A model generated the notes under the pieces. The model was given only the letters and a program-made list of their open reading frames with translations, was not told the origin of the DNA and made no database searches. The translations under genes were made by a program, and so were the position numbers. DNA of 64,000 nt, from NCBI GenBank assembly GCA_965214205.1, contig OZ243941.1, positions 1,736,001-1,800,000 on the forward strand, in the 5' to 3' direction. Below are positions 18,264 to 27,812 of the stretch, one piece after another. The DNA comes from G963663315 sp965214205 (GTDB lineage: Bacteria; Pseudomonadota; Gammaproteobacteria; Arenicellales; Poriferihabitantaceae). Position 1 is the first letter of the stretch, and each line of letters begins with the position of its first letter.

Positions 18264-18842
18264 TTATTTGCGCTGGCTGCTGCTGGTTTTTAGCAGGACG
18301 TAGACTGCGCCGGTGCCGCCGTGTCGGGGTTGGGCGGAGCAAAATGCCTTGACGGCGGCGACTTCCTTCAACCATTCGAGGGTAAATTGCTTTAACACGC
18401 TTTGTCCGCTTTGTGAGCGGTATCCCTTGCCGTGGATGATCAACACACAGGTCAGGCCGCGTTGTAGGGCTTCTGAAATGAATTGATTGAGGGCGTCATC
18501 CGCTTCAAACCTTGTGAGTCCATGGAGATCCAGTATCGACTCGACCGCGTACTGCCCGCGCTTTAATCTCCTGATGATATTTTTCTGCAATCCGGGGCGG
18601 GCGAACTGGACGGAGCCGGGGGATTGCGGCTGATCAGCGATATTTTCGGATGTTCCGGTTCGTTCGACAGGATGGGCGGCAGGGCGGGTTCGAGGGGGTG
18701 TGACCGGAGGTCTGGGGCGGTCTTCGGCCGGGTTGTTGCGGCGCTTACTATAATTTTTATGCTGCGTATTGACATCGGACATGGCTCTTCTGAACAGCGA
18801 ACCATCATCCTCATCTCCGTTTTGATCGGGTCGGGAGGCCAT
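18264..18842 (-). CDS. Smr-domain (MutS2 C-terminal-type) endonuclease-like protein
   Basis: 192 residues. The N-terminal half is polar and proline/arginine rich with low complexity (RPRPPVTPPRTRP). The C-terminal half, from about residue 98, is an Smr domain: LDLHGLTRFEA, then LIIHGKGYRSQSG, and the terminal HGGTGAVYVLL. Family members SmrA/SmrB (YdaL, YfcN) nick DNA or cleave mRNA at stalled ribosomes. The conserved LDLHG and HGKG motifs are intact. ATG 18842 is 17 bases after the trxB stop, so the two are probably cotranscribed. Confidence 0.88.
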   Translation of the reverse strand: MASRPDQNGDEDDGSLFRRAMSDVNTQHKNYSKRRNNPAEDRPRPPVTPPRTRPAAHPVERTGTSENIADQPQSPGSVQFARPGLQKNIIRRLKRGQYAVESILDLHGLTRFEADDALNQFISEALQRGLTCVLIIHGKGYRSQSGQSVLKQFTLEWLKEVAAVKAFCSAQPRHGGTGAVYVLLKTSSSQRK

Positions 18843-18858
18843 CGGTTGGGTTCAATGA

Positions 18859-19821
18859 TCAGGCGGGTCGGGTTTTCAGATAGCGGTCGGCATCCAGGGC
18901 GGCCATGCAACCGGCGCCGGCAGAGGTTACCGCCTGTCTGTATACGTGATCCATGACATCACCGGCTGCAAATACTCCTTCGATACTGGTCATGGTCGCA
19001 TCACCACCGGTTCCGCCGCGCGTAACGATATAGTCGCCCTGCATATCCAGTTGACCGGCAAACAGGGTGGTGTTGGGAGTATGCCCGATGGCGATGAACA
19101 CGCCCGGCAGGTTGATTTCACGTGCGATACCGGACTTCACGTTTTTAATGCGAATGCCGGTGACTCCGCTGTCATCGCCCAGCACTTCCTCCAGGACATG
19201 ATCCCATTGCAGGGTAATGTTGCCGCCTCGCTCTACTGTCTTCGCCATCAGGTGATCGACCAGGATGGCCTCTGCACGCAGCGCGTCACGGCGATGAACC
19301 AGCGTGACCCCCGATGCGATATTGGCAAGATAGAGCGCCTCCTCAACCGCGGTGTTTCCACCGCCGATGACTGCGACCTCCTGATTTCTGTAGAAGAATC
19401 CGTCGCAGGTTGCACAGGCGGACACCCCTCTCCCCTTGAAAGCATCTTCTGAAGGCAGTCCCAGATATTTTGCCGAAGCCCCGGTGGCGATAACCAGGGC
19501 GTCACAGGTATAAACCGCCTCATCACCGGATAACCGGAAAGGTCTGACTGTCAGTTCAGCAGTATGAATGTGATCAAAAATAACTTCAGTTCCAAACCTT
19601 TGCGCGTGATTCTTCATGCGTTCCATTAACTCTGGCCCCTGTACTCCCCTGTCATCGCCCGGCCAGTTATCCACGTCGGTCGTCGTGGTTAATTGCCCTC
19701 CCTGCTCGATGCCGGTAATCAAAACCGGATTCAGGTTGGCCCTGGCCGCGTAGACAGCGGCGCTGTAGCCTGCGGGGCCCGACCCGAGAATCAATAGTTG
19801 GCAATGTTTTTCGGCAGACAT
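18859..19821 (-). CDS. trxB: Thioredoxin reductase
   Basis: Flavoprotein that reduces thioredoxin with NADPH. 320 residues, matching E. coli TrxB (321). FAD motif GSGPAGYSAA at 13-22, redox pair C136-A-T-C139, NADPH motif GGGNTAVEEAL, and C-terminal FAD motif AAGDVMDHVYRQA. Divergent from the prpE-like gene; smr follows it. Confidence 0.96.
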   Translation of the reverse strand: MSAEKHCQLLILGSGPAGYSAAVYAARANLNPVLITGIEQGGQLTTTTDVDNWPGDDRGVQGPELMERMKNHAQRFGTEVIFDHIHTAELTVRPFRLSGDEAVYTCDALVIATGASAKYLGLPSEDAFKGRGVSACATCDGFFYRNQEVAVIGGGNTAVEEALYLANIASGVTLVHRRDALRAEAILVDHLMAKTVERGGNITLQWDHVLEEVLGDDSGVTGIRIKNVKSGIAREINLPGVFIAIGHTPNTTLFAGQLDMQGDYIVTRGGTGGDATMTSIEGVFAAGDVMDHVYRQAVTSAGAGCMAALDADRYLKTRPA

Positions 19822-19955
19822 GGCGTTATCCCGGTCGGATTCGAGGGTTGTATAGGGGGAGTATTATAGCGCCGCGGATACCCCATCAGGCCGGAATCTT
19901 TTACAATAGCCGGTTCTGGCTGGATACAAGACAGTCGTTTGCGCGGATGAATGCT

Positions 19956-21848
19956 ATGAGATTTGATGAAATTTATAATGATGCGAACGAGAACCCGGAA
20001 GCGTTCTGGGGCGGGATCGCGGAAAATGTGTACTGGTATAAAAAGTGGGACAAGGTGCTGGATGATTCCGACGCGCCGTTTTACCGCTGGTTTGCGGGGG
20101 GGCTGACCAATGTCTGTTACAACGCGGTTGACTTGCATGTTGAACAGGGCCGGGGGGATCAGCTTGCTATCATTCATGACAGTCCGATTACCGGAAGCCA
20201 GCAGAAAATCACGTATCATGAATTAAGGGGCAGGGTGGCGCGTTTCGCCGGTGTACTGCGCGATCATGGCGTCGAATATGGAGACCGGGTGATCCTGTAC
20301 ATGCCGATGATCCCGGAGGCGGTGATCGGGATGCTGGCCTGCGCCAGAATAGGCGCGGTCCATTCGGTTGTCTTTGGCGGCTTTGCCTCGAATGAACTGG
20401 CGGTCCGGCTTGATGATTGCCAGCCCAAAGTGATTGTGTCCGCTTCCTGCGGGTTGGAGCCGGGCCGGATTATCGAATACAAACCATTACTGGATCAGGC
20501 GATTGAATTGTCTGAGCACAAGCCCGGACACTGCATTATCCTGCAGCGGCCCCAGGCCAGGGCGGCCATGATCGAGGGTCGGGATGTGGATTGGAGCGAC
20601 GCTGTTGACAAATCTGACGAGGTGGATTGTGTTCCGGTAGCGGCGACCGATCCACTTTACATCCTCTACACTTCGGGCACTACCGGACAGCCAAAGGGGG
20701 TGGTGCGGGACACCGGGGGCGGGATCGTCGTGTTGAAATGGTCGATGAAAAGTATTTATAACGTCGAGCCCGGCGATGTGTACTGGGCGGCCTCGGATGT
20801 GGGCTGGGTGGTTGGACATTCCTATATTGTCTATGCGCCGCTGTTCAACGGCAATACGACTATCGTGTTCGAGGGCAAGCCGGTGGGAACCCCGGACGCC
20901 GGGGTTTTCTGGCGGGTGATTTCCGAGCACAACGTCAAGGTTCTGTTCACCGCGCCGACCGCGTTCCGCGCGATCCGGAAAGAGGATCCCAATGGCGATC
21001 ATATCCGCCAACACGACGTTTCCTGTTTGCAGACATTGTTTCTGGCCGGTGAGCGTACCGACCCGGATACCTTGAACTGGGCAAAGGATAAACTGGGCGT
21101 GCCGGTTATTGATCACTGGTGGCAAACCGAAACCGGCTGGTCGATTTGCGCGAATTGCCTAGGGCTTGAGGCGCTGCCGGTCAAGGAGGGCTCGGCTGGC
21201 CGCCCGGTACCTGGATGGCGGATGAAGGCGCTGGACGATACCGGCCGGGAAGTTGGTACAGGCGATATTGGCTCACTGGTGGTCGGGTTGCCGTTGCCGC
21301 CGGGTACTTTCCCGACTCTATGGAATGCGCGGCAACGTTATCTGGATTCTTACATGACCGCCTTCGAGGGCTATTATGAAACCGGAGACGCGGGTTATAT
21401 TGATGAGGATGGTTATGTCTATGTGATGTCGCGTACCGATGACGTGATCAATGTTGCGGGGCATCGACTGTCCACCGGGGCGATCGAGGAAGTTCTGGCC
21501 TCGCATCCGGATGTAGCCGAGTGCGCGGTGATGGGTGTGAGCGATGTCCTGAAGGGTGAATTGCCGCTCGGTCTCGTGGTGCTCAGTTCCGGGGTGGGGC
21601 GTGATCACGGGGATGTTGTCCGTGAATGTGTCCAGCTTGTGCGCGACAAAATCGGTCCGGTCGCCGCGTTCAAATTGATGGCCGTGGTGAAACGGTTGCC
21701 GAAAACCCGATCCGGTAAAATCCTGCGCGGCACCATGAAGAAAATCGCGGATAATTCGCCCTGGAAAATGCCGGCCACCATAGATGATCCGGCCATACTG
21801 GATGAGATCACGCAGGACCTGCAATCACTGGGATACGCGCAAGGCTGA
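19956..21848 (+). CDS. prpE: Propionyl-CoA synthetase-like AMP-forming acyl-CoA ligase
   Basis: Activates a short-chain fatty acid, most likely propionate, to its CoA ester through an acyl-adenylate. From ATG 19956 it is 630 residues, almost the length of E. coli PrpE (628); longer readings start inside the trxB promoter region. It shows the acetyl-CoA synthetase N-terminal domain (FWGGIAENVYWYKKW), P-loop YTSGTTGQPKGVV, SDVGWVVGHSY, WWQTETGW, YYETGDAGYIDEDGYVYVMSRTDDVINV, and the catalytic lysine in KTRSGKILRG. No 2-methylcitrate cycle genes are nearby. Acetyl-CoA synthetase is the main alternative, but overall pattern and length favour PrpE. Confidence 0.85.
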   Translation: MRFDEIYNDANENPEAFWGGIAENVYWYKKWDKVLDDSDAPFYRWFAGGLTNVCYNAVDLHVEQGRGDQLAIIHDSPITGSQQKITYHELRGRVARFAGVLRDHGVEYGDRVILYMPMIPEAVIGMLACARIGAVHSVVFGGFASNELAVRLDDCQPKVIVSASCGLEPGRIIEYKPLLDQAIELSEHKPGHCIILQRPQARAAMIEGRDVDWSDAVDKSDEVDCVPVAATDPLYILYTSGTTGQPKGVVRDTGGGIVVLKWSMKSIYNVEPGDVYWAASDVGWVVGHSYIVYAPLFNGNTTIVFEGKPVGTPDAGVFWRVISEHNVKVLFTAPTAFRAIRKEDPNGDHIRQHDVSCLQTLFLAGERTDPDTLNWAKDKLGVPVIDHWWQTETGWSICANCLGLEALPVKEGSAGRPVPGWRMKALDDTGREVGTGDIGSLVVGLPLPPGTFPTLWNARQRYLDSYMTAFEGYYETGDAGYIDEDGYVYVMSRTDDVINVAGHRLSTGAIEEVLASHPDVAECAVMGVSDVLKGELPLGLVVLSSGVGRDHGDVVRECVQLVRDKIGPVAAFKLMAVVKRLPKTRSGKILRGTMKKIADNSPWKMPATIDDPAILDEITQDLQSLGYAQG

Positions 21849-21863
21849 AACCCGGATTGTGAT

Positions 21864-22784
21864 ATGAAGCACGCCTTTATCATGGATCCGCTGGAGTCCG
21901 TAAAGCCTTGGAAAGATACCAGTTATTTCCTGATGCTGGCCTGTTCCGATCTTGGGCACCGGGTTTGCCACCTCGATCAACGGCAACTCTGGCTGGATCA
22001 TGACGACCTGAAAGCGACCGTGACCTGGGTCGATGCGCGCGACGATATGGACCAACCCTTTGCGGTTTCAGGACAGGAGTCGGTCTCCCTGTCGGAGATG
22101 GACGCGGTCTGGGTTAGAACCGATCCTCCGTTCGACCGCAGATATTTCTATACGACGCTGATGCTGGATTACCTGCCGGCCGATACCCGGGTATTGAATC
22201 GGCCTGAAGGGATACGAAACTGGAACGAGAAGCTGTCCGCGTTGTTCTTCCCCGATTTCACGCCGCGAACCCGGGTAACCGCCGATGTTGAGGTGATTCG
22301 TTCCATGGCCGAAGAATTTGGCCGGGTGACGGTTAAGCCGATAGATGGTTTTGGCGGCAAGGGGATCGTTTTTTACGAGCGCGGCGAGGACCCTGCGGAA
22401 ATACGGGAAGCGACCCATGCAGGGCGACACTGGGTCATTGCCCAGCAGTATCTGCCAGCGGCGGTGGAAGGGGACAAGAGAATCCTGTTGCTCAATGGCA
22501 AACCGCTGGGCGCGATTCTGCGCGTTCACGCCGAAGGAGTCGAATTGAACAACATGGACGCGGGCGGAGCGCCGAATCCGGCAACACTGGATGCCCGTGA
22601 TCTGGAAATCTGTGCGGCGCTTGCGCCCGGCCTGGTTGAACAGGGGATATTCTTTGCCGGAATAGACATTATAGGCGGCCAGCTTATCGAAGTGAATGTG
22701 ACCAGCCCGACCGGATTGCAGGAAATGAGCCGGTTCGATCAGGTTGACTACCACCATCAAATAATCTCGGCGCTGGAAAAGTGA
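21864..22784 (+). CDS. gshB: Glutathione synthetase
   Basis: Joins gamma-glutamylcysteine and glycine with ATP in the cytoplasm. 306 residues with the ATP-grasp pattern of GshB: MDPLESVKPWKDTS at the start, VRTDPPFD, NRPEGIRNWNEKL, the glycine-rich loop KPIDGFGGKGI and the terminal EVNVTSPTGLQEM. gshA is not in the window. It lies 15 bases after prpE and just before gmhA; a 5-oxoprolinase gene follows a little further down. Confidence 0.96.
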   Translation: MKHAFIMDPLESVKPWKDTSYFLMLACSDLGHRVCHLDQRQLWLDHDDLKATVTWVDARDDMDQPFAVSGQESVSLSEMDAVWVRTDPPFDRRYFYTTLMLDYLPADTRVLNRPEGIRNWNEKLSALFFPDFTPRTRVTADVEVIRSMAEEFGRVTVKPIDGFGGKGIVFYERGEDPAEIREATHAGRHWVIAQQYLPAAVEGDKRILLLNGKPLGAILRVHAEGVELNNMDAGGAPNPATLDARDLEICAALAPGLVEQGIFFAGIDIIGGQLIEVNVTSPTGLQEMSRFDQVDYHHQIISALEK

Positions 22785-22822
22785 AAGATGGCAAAATGAA
22801 GGCTGAAAAAATGGAAGCGGAA

Positions 22823-23413
22823 ATGATGAAAAACCGGGTTCTGGTTTCACTCAATGAATCAAAACGAGCCCTGGAAGGTTTCCTCGGTGACGAACGCAGG
22901 GTGGCAGTCGTTGTACAGGGCGCCGAACTGATCATTGCCGCGTTGAGAAACGGCAACGCGGTCTACAGTTGCGGCAATGGAGGTTCGATGTCCGACGCCA
23001 TGCACTTTGCGGAGGAGTTGACCGGACGCTACAGGAATGACCGTCCCGGCCTGTCGGCCACCGCGATTAGCGACCCCGGACATTTGTCCTGTGTCGCCAA
23101 TGATTACGGCTATGATCAGGTATTTGCCCGGTATCTGGAAGCCAGGGCGAAACCGGGAGACGCGCTGGTCGCGATCAGTACCAGCGGGCAGAGCGCCAAC
23201 GTCATCCAGGCTGCGGAATTTGCCCGATCACGGGGTATTGCAGTGGTCAGTTTGACCGGGCGCGGGGATTCTCCATTGGGCAGGCTCGCCACGGTCGATA
23301 TCAGTACCATTGATTATCCGTATGCGGACAAAATCCAGGAACTGCACATCAAGATACTTCACATCCTGATCGAATTGATAGAACGCTCGTTTTTCCCTGA
23401 AAATTATGAATAG
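22823..23413 (+). CDS. gmhA: Phosphoheptose isomerase (sedoheptulose 7-phosphate isomerase)
   Basis: Makes D-glycero-D-manno-heptose 7-phosphate, the first step to lipopolysaccharide core heptose. SIS-domain protein with SCGNGGSMSDAMHFAEELTG, AISDPGHLSCVANDYGYD, SAISTSG-type loop ISTSGQSANV and IQELHIKILHILIELIE. From ATG 22823 it has 196 residues, aligning with E. coli GmhA (192) from its first residue. The frame is open back to a GTG at 22781 overlapping the gshB stop; the extra residues are lysine/methionine-rich (KDGKMKAEKMEAE) and offer several starts, so the true one is uncertain. Other heptose genes are not adjacent. Confidence 0.9.
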   Translation: MMKNRVLVSLNESKRALEGFLGDERRVAVVVQGAELIIAALRNGNAVYSCGNGGSMSDAMHFAEELTGRYRNDRPGLSATAISDPGHLSCVANDYGYDQVFARYLEARAKPGDALVAISTSGQSANVIQAAEFARSRGIAVVSLTGRGDSPLGRLATVDISTIDYPYADKIQELHIKILHILIELIERSFFPENYE

Positions 23414-23510
23414 CCGCTCTTTATATGAGTGTAAATAACCCGACTCTGCATGATAGTCTGTTAGAATCGGTATTCGATATGAACGAAATTTCACAAAAAC
23501 AGGAAACAAT

Positions 23511-23684
23511 ATGACCCCGGAAACAATTAACATTATTCTTACCGAGATGGTTACCGTTGTTACGATTTGTGCGTTCATGTACGGAATGCTTCGGGGCATA
23601 CACAACGATATTGCCAATTTGTGTGAGCGGATGGCGCGACTGGAAGGACTATTTGAGGGATTTGTCCAGAAGACAAGCGAATAA
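23511..23684 (+). CDS. Small single-span membrane protein, 57 residues
   Basis: Not recognised. ATG 23511 has AGGAAAC seven bases upstream. Residues ~6-26 form one hydrophobic helix (NIILTEMVTVVTICAFMYGM); the rest is an amphipathic helix with coiled-coil spacing (NDIANLCERMARLEGLFEG). The shape recalls small phage XhlA/holin-accessory proteins but there is no phage context. An 11-codon reading frame from ATG 23479 ends in a TGA overlapping this ATG (ATGA), which could couple translation. It lies between gmhA and the 5-oxoprolinase gene on the same strand. Confidence 0.6.
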   Translation: MTPETINIILTEMVTVVTICAFMYGMLRGIHNDIANLCERMARLEGLFEGFVQKTSE

Positions 23685-23707
23685 AAGTACAGGTTCCCGG
23701 TAGGAGA

Positions 23708-26700
23708 ATGCAAGGTAAGTGGGAGTTCTGGATTGACCGGGGGGGTACGTTTACCGATATTGTTGCCCGGCAGCCTGATGGATGTGTGATCACGCATAAA
23801 CTGCTATCGGAGAATCCGGGGCAGTATCGGGATGCGGCGATTCAGGGGATCCGCGACATTCTGGGGGTGAAGCCCTCCGACCGGCTCGATACCAGCCGCA
23901 TTGCGGCCATCAAGATGGGAACCACGGTCGCGACCAATGCCCTGCTGGAGAGACAGGGGGAAGGCACGTTGCTGGTTACTACTCGCGGATTCAGGGATCA
24001 GTTGCGAATCGGTTACCAGACTCGCCCCGACCTGTTCGCGCTGAATATCCAGTTGCCGGAGATGCTCTATCGTGACGTGCTGGAGGTTGAAGAACGAATG
24101 GACGCTCATGGCGCGGTCCTGATTGAGCTGGATCAGGAGCAGGCGAGAGCGGATATGCAACGATACTTCGATGAGGGTTTTCGGTGCGTTGCGATCGTGC
24201 TGATGCACGGTTATCGCTATCATCAGCATGAGCTTATTTTACAGGAGTTGGCTCAGGAGATAGGTTATACCCAGGTTTCGGTCAGTCATCAGGTTAGTCC
24301 GTTGATGAAGTTCGTACCACGTGGCGATACCACTGTGGTGGATGCTTACCTGTCGCCGATCCTGCGGCGCTATGTCAATCAGGTCGAGGCGGAGTTGGAC
24401 GGGTTTGAGCGACACAACGGCAAGCTCATGTTCATGCAATCCAACGGCGGGCTGACTGACGCCAGATTTTTTCAAGGCAAAGACGCTATTCTTTCCGGGC
24501 CTGCGGGTGGTGTAGTGGGTATGGCGCGGGTCAGTGAGGCGATCAATATCGACAAGGTGATCGGGTTCGATATGGGCGGTACGTCCACTGATGTCAGCCA
24601 CTATAACGGGGAGTTCGAGAAAGCGTTTGAAACCCGTGTCGCGGGTGTTCGATTACGCGCCCCGATGATGCTGATTCATACCGTGGCCGCCGGAGGAGGC
24701 TCGATCCTTCATTTTGACGGAGCGCGATTCCGGGTGGGGCCGGATTCGGCGGGCGCCAATCCGGGTCCGACCTGCTATCGTAACGGTGGCCCGCTGGCGA
24801 TCACGGATTGCAACGTCATGCTCGGCAAGTTGCAGCCCGACCTGTTCCCTAATGTGTTCGGCGAGAACGCGAACCTGCCACTGGACACGGAGCGGGTGGA
24901 GGAGGGGTTCAAAGAGTTGGCGGAGCGAATCCGGGAGGATGCCGGAGACCAGCGCAGCCCCGAGTCCGTGGCCGCCGGATTCCTGTCGATAGCGGTCGAA
25001 AACATGGCCAACGCGATCAAGAAAATCTCCGTGCAAAGGGGTTACGACGTATCTGACTACACGCTATGCTGCTTTGGCGGCGCCGGTGGACAACACGCCT
25101 GTCTGGTGGCGGACGCTCTGGCATGCAAGACCATACTGGTACATCCATTCGCCGGAGTCTTGTCCGCTTACGGGATGGGGCTGGCGGATACGGTGGCCGA
25201 CCGGCAGCAGGCGGTTGAGGCTGTGCTGGAACAGGCGTTGATCCATGAGTTGGGTGAGCGGCTGGATCAATTACAGGACAGTGGCATTGTGGAACTGAAA
25301 CAGCAGGGGGATCCATGTGCAAGCCTGACGTTCAACCGATTGCTGCATATACGTTATCAGGGATCGGATACGACTCTGATTGTGCCGCATGGCGGACTGG
25401 ATGAGGTGCGGGCTCGATTTGAGCGGGTTCATCAGATGCGTTTCGGCTTTGTCTCGGCGGACAAGCCATTGATCGTAGAGTCGATTCAGGTGGAAGTGGT
25501 GTCCGCAGCCAGACCATCAAAGATCGAAAACCCGGTTAATCGGGGCAATGGCTCACAAGCGACCGCAAAACCGGACGCGACCCGCAAATGCTACATGGAG
25601 GACCAATGGCTCGATACGCCGTTTTACCAGAGAGCCTCGCTGGTTGTGGAGCAGGCGATCAACGGACCGGCGGTGGTGCTTGATTCGACTGCAACCATTG
25701 TAGTTGAGCCGGGCTGGCGGGCGGTGTTGAAGCCGGACAATAATCTGATTCTTGAGCGTTACCGGGAACGCGCGGAGGTGAAGGCCATCGGTACGCAAGT
25801 GGACCCGGTCATGCTGGAGATATTCAACAATCTGTTCATGTCCATCGCGGAGCAGATGGGTTTTGTGCTGGAAAATACAGCGGCATCGGTCAATATCAAG
25901 GAGCGACTCGATTTCTCCTGCGCTATTTTTGATGAGGCAGGAGCGTTGGTCGCCAATGCGCCTCACATGCCGGTGCATCTCGGCTCTATGGGAGAGAGTA
26001 TCAAGACCGTCATACGGGAAAGGGCTGGCAATATTCGTCCCGGTGATGCCTATATATTGAACGCGCCTTACAATGGAGGGACTCATTTACCGGATGTGAC
26101 GATTATCAAACCGGTGTTTGCTGATGAGGAACGGATTCTGTTTTATGTCGCCTCACGCGGGCACCATGCGGACATCGGTGGGACAACTCCCGGTTCTGCG
26201 CCAGCCGATTCGACCAGTATCGAGCAGGAGGGGGTGGTGATCGATAATGTGAAACTGGTTGAAAACGACCATTTCCTGGAACAGGATATCTACGATCTGT
26301 TGACCGGGGGCGCCTGGCCCGCCCGCAACCCGGAAATGAACATCGCCGATTTCAAGGCGCAGCTGGCGGCTTGTGAGAAGGGGGTCAGGGAATTGCTCAA
26401 GATGACCGGACACTATGGCATTGAGACAGTTCACGCCTACATGAAACATGTCCAGGATAACGCGGAGGAGTCTGTTCGTCGTCTGTTCAGCGTCATGGAA
26501 GATGGCGAATTCACATACGAAATGGATGACGGCCACCGGATTTCGGTGAAAATCAGGGTAGATCGGACAAACCGCAAGGCGGTGGTGGATTTCACCGGAA
26601 CCAGCCCCCGGCATCCGGGTAATTTCAATGCCCCGACTGCGGTGGCTCTGGCTGCTGTGCTCTACGTTTTCCGGTGCCTGGTGGATGACCAGATTCCGTT

Positions 26701-27331
26701 GAATGAAGGCTGTCTGAAACCGATGGAGGTTATTATTCCTGATGACTCGATGATTAGCCCGCGCTACCCCGCTGCGGTGATCGCCGGCAATGTGGAAACT
26801 TCACAGTATCTGGTCGATACCTTGTTCGGAGCCGTGAAAGCCGTTGCCGCGGCCCAAGGCACGATGAATAATTTTATCTGGGGTAATGATCGCTACCAGT
26901 ATTATGAAACCATCTGCGGCGGCGCTGGCGCCGGCGAGGGTTATCACGGAGCCGATGCCGTTCACACGCACATGACCAACTCCAGGCTGACCGATCCCGA
27001 AGTACTTGAATGGAGATTCCCGGTCATCCTGGAGTCTTTTGAAATCCGCACGGGTTCCGGCGGCAGGGGGAGATACAACGGCGGCGACGGGGTGGTCAGA
27101 AAAGTGCGGTTTCTGGAAAGTGTGATTGCCAACATTATTTCCGGTCACCGGAAAGTGCCCCCCTATGGATTGGACGGGGGCCAGCCCGGGAAACCCGGAG
27201 CAAACCGTGTCATTCATGCGGACGGTTCGCAAACGGCGCTCGGCGGCACGGACCAGATTGACCTGGCGCCGGGAGACACGGTGGTGATAGAAACTCCGGG
27301 AGGAGGAGGGTATGGTTTTGACAGTTTTTAA
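23708..27331 (+). CDS. 5-oxoprolinase (ATP-hydrolysing), fused HyuA-HyuB form
   Basis: Hydrolyses 5-oxoproline to glutamate with ATP. 1207 residues carrying both halves in one chain, as in eukaryotic and many bacterial 5-oxoprolinases. The HyuA-like part covers ~1-690 with IDRGGTFTDIVA at the start, TTVATNALLER and GFDMGGTSTDVS. The HyuB-like part from ~700 shows HLGSMGESIKTV, NAPYNGGTHLPDV, SRGHHADIGG, and the C-terminal GGGGYG. A split hydantoinase would be two genes, so the fused form favours 5-oxoproline. Proximity to gshB fits glutathione-derived 5-oxoproline salvage. The last 20 bases overlap the thioesterase gene. Confidence 0.88.
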   Translation: MQGKWEFWIDRGGTFTDIVARQPDGCVITHKLLSENPGQYRDAAIQGIRDILGVKPSDRLDTSRIAAIKMGTTVATNALLERQGEGTLLVTTRGFRDQLRIGYQTRPDLFALNIQLPEMLYRDVLEVEERMDAHGAVLIELDQEQARADMQRYFDEGFRCVAIVLMHGYRYHQHELILQELAQEIGYTQVSVSHQVSPLMKFVPRGDTTVVDAYLSPILRRYVNQVEAELDGFERHNGKLMFMQSNGGLTDARFFQGKDAILSGPAGGVVGMARVSEAINIDKVIGFDMGGTSTDVSHYNGEFEKAFETRVAGVRLRAPMMLIHTVAAGGGSILHFDGARFRVGPDSAGANPGPTCYRNGGPLAITDCNVMLGKLQPDLFPNVFGENANLPLDTERVEEGFKELAERIREDAGDQRSPESVAAGFLSIAVENMANAIKKISVQRGYDVSDYTLCCFGGAGGQHACLVADALACKTILVHPFAGVLSAYGMGLADTVADRQQAVEAVLEQALIHELGERLDQLQDSGIVELKQQGDPCASLTFNRLLHIRYQGSDTTLIVPHGGLDEVRARFERVHQMRFGFVSADKPLIVESIQVEVVSAARPSKIENPVNRGNGSQATAKPDATRKCYMEDQWLDTPFYQRASLVVEQAINGPAVVLDSTATIVVEPGWRAVLKPDNNLILERYRERAEVKAIGTQVDPVMLEIFNNLFMSIAEQMGFVLENTAASVNIKERLDFSCAIFDEAGALVANAPHMPVHLGSMGESIKTVIRERAGNIRPGDAYILNAPYNGGTHLPDVTIIKPVFADEERILFYVASRGHHADIGGTTPGSAPADSTSIEQEGVVIDNVKLVENDHFLEQDIYDLLTGGAWPARNPEMNIADFKAQLAACEKGVRELLKMTGHYGIETVHAYMKHVQDNAEESVRRLFSVMEDGEFTYEMDDGHRISVKIRVDRTNRKAVVDFTGTSPRHPGNFNAPTAVALAAVLYVFRCLVDDQIPLNEGCLKPMEVIIPDDSMISPRYPAAVIAGNVETSQYLVDTLFGAVKAVAAAQGTMNNFIWGNDRYQYYETICGGAGAGEGYHGADAVHTHMTNSRLTDPEVLEWRFPVILESFEIRTGSGGRGRYNGGDGVVRKVRFLESVIANIISGHRKVPPYGLDGGQPGKPGANRVIHADGSQTALGGTDQIDLAPGDTVVIETPGGGGYGFDSF

Positions 27332-27779
27332 ATTTCATTCCGAATCCCTGCAGGATGAATGGCTGGATGCTTATGGGCACCTGAACGAAGCGTATTATCT
27401 GGTTCCATTCAGCAACACGACCTGGTTTATGCAGGATCATTTCCTGATAGGGGTGGATTATTTCAAAAGAACTGGATGCGCGCTGTATACGGTGGAGACT
27501 CATTTACGCTATCTGAATGAAGTCAGGCGACCGGCGCTGATGGAAATTGAGACCCTGATCCTGGGTTCTGACGCGAAGAAAATCTGGTTTGCCCATCAGA
27601 TGGTCGTTGATGGGACGATTCGGGCTACCGCCGAATTTATGGGTTTGCATTATAACACCCGGCAGGGGCGAACGATGGAGATGCCCGATCCGGTACAGGC
27701 CATGCTGAAGCAGGCCGAAATCACAGAGAGGCCGGATTGGGTAGGCCGGCAGATCAGTCTGCGTAAAAAACCGGCATGA
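27312..27779 (+). CDS. Hotdog-fold thioesterase, betainyl-CoA/4-hydroxybenzoyl-CoA thioesterase-like
   Basis: 155-residue hotdog-fold protein. It shows DAYGHLNEAYYL, the D-x-x-GHLN pattern with the active-site acid of the 4-hydroxybenzoyl-CoA thioesterase group, then ETHLRYLNEVRRPALMEIET and the core strand IWFAHQMVV. Resemblance to the thioesterase domain tied to carnitine 3-dehydrogenase suggests a betainyl-CoA-type substrate, but that is inference. ATG 27312 lies within the oxoprolinase gene and is preceded by GGAGG, so the two are coupled. Confidence 0.75.
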   Translation: MVLTVFKFHSESLQDEWLDAYGHLNEAYYLVPFSNTTWFMQDHFLIGVDYFKRTGCALYTVETHLRYLNEVRRPALMEIETLILGSDAKKIWFAHQMVVDGTIRATAEFMGLHYNTRQGRTMEMPDPVQAMLKQAEITERPDWVGRQISLRKKPA

Positions 27780-27812
27780 GATTCGGAATGAACTCCGGGC
27801 TAAAGTGTCCGC

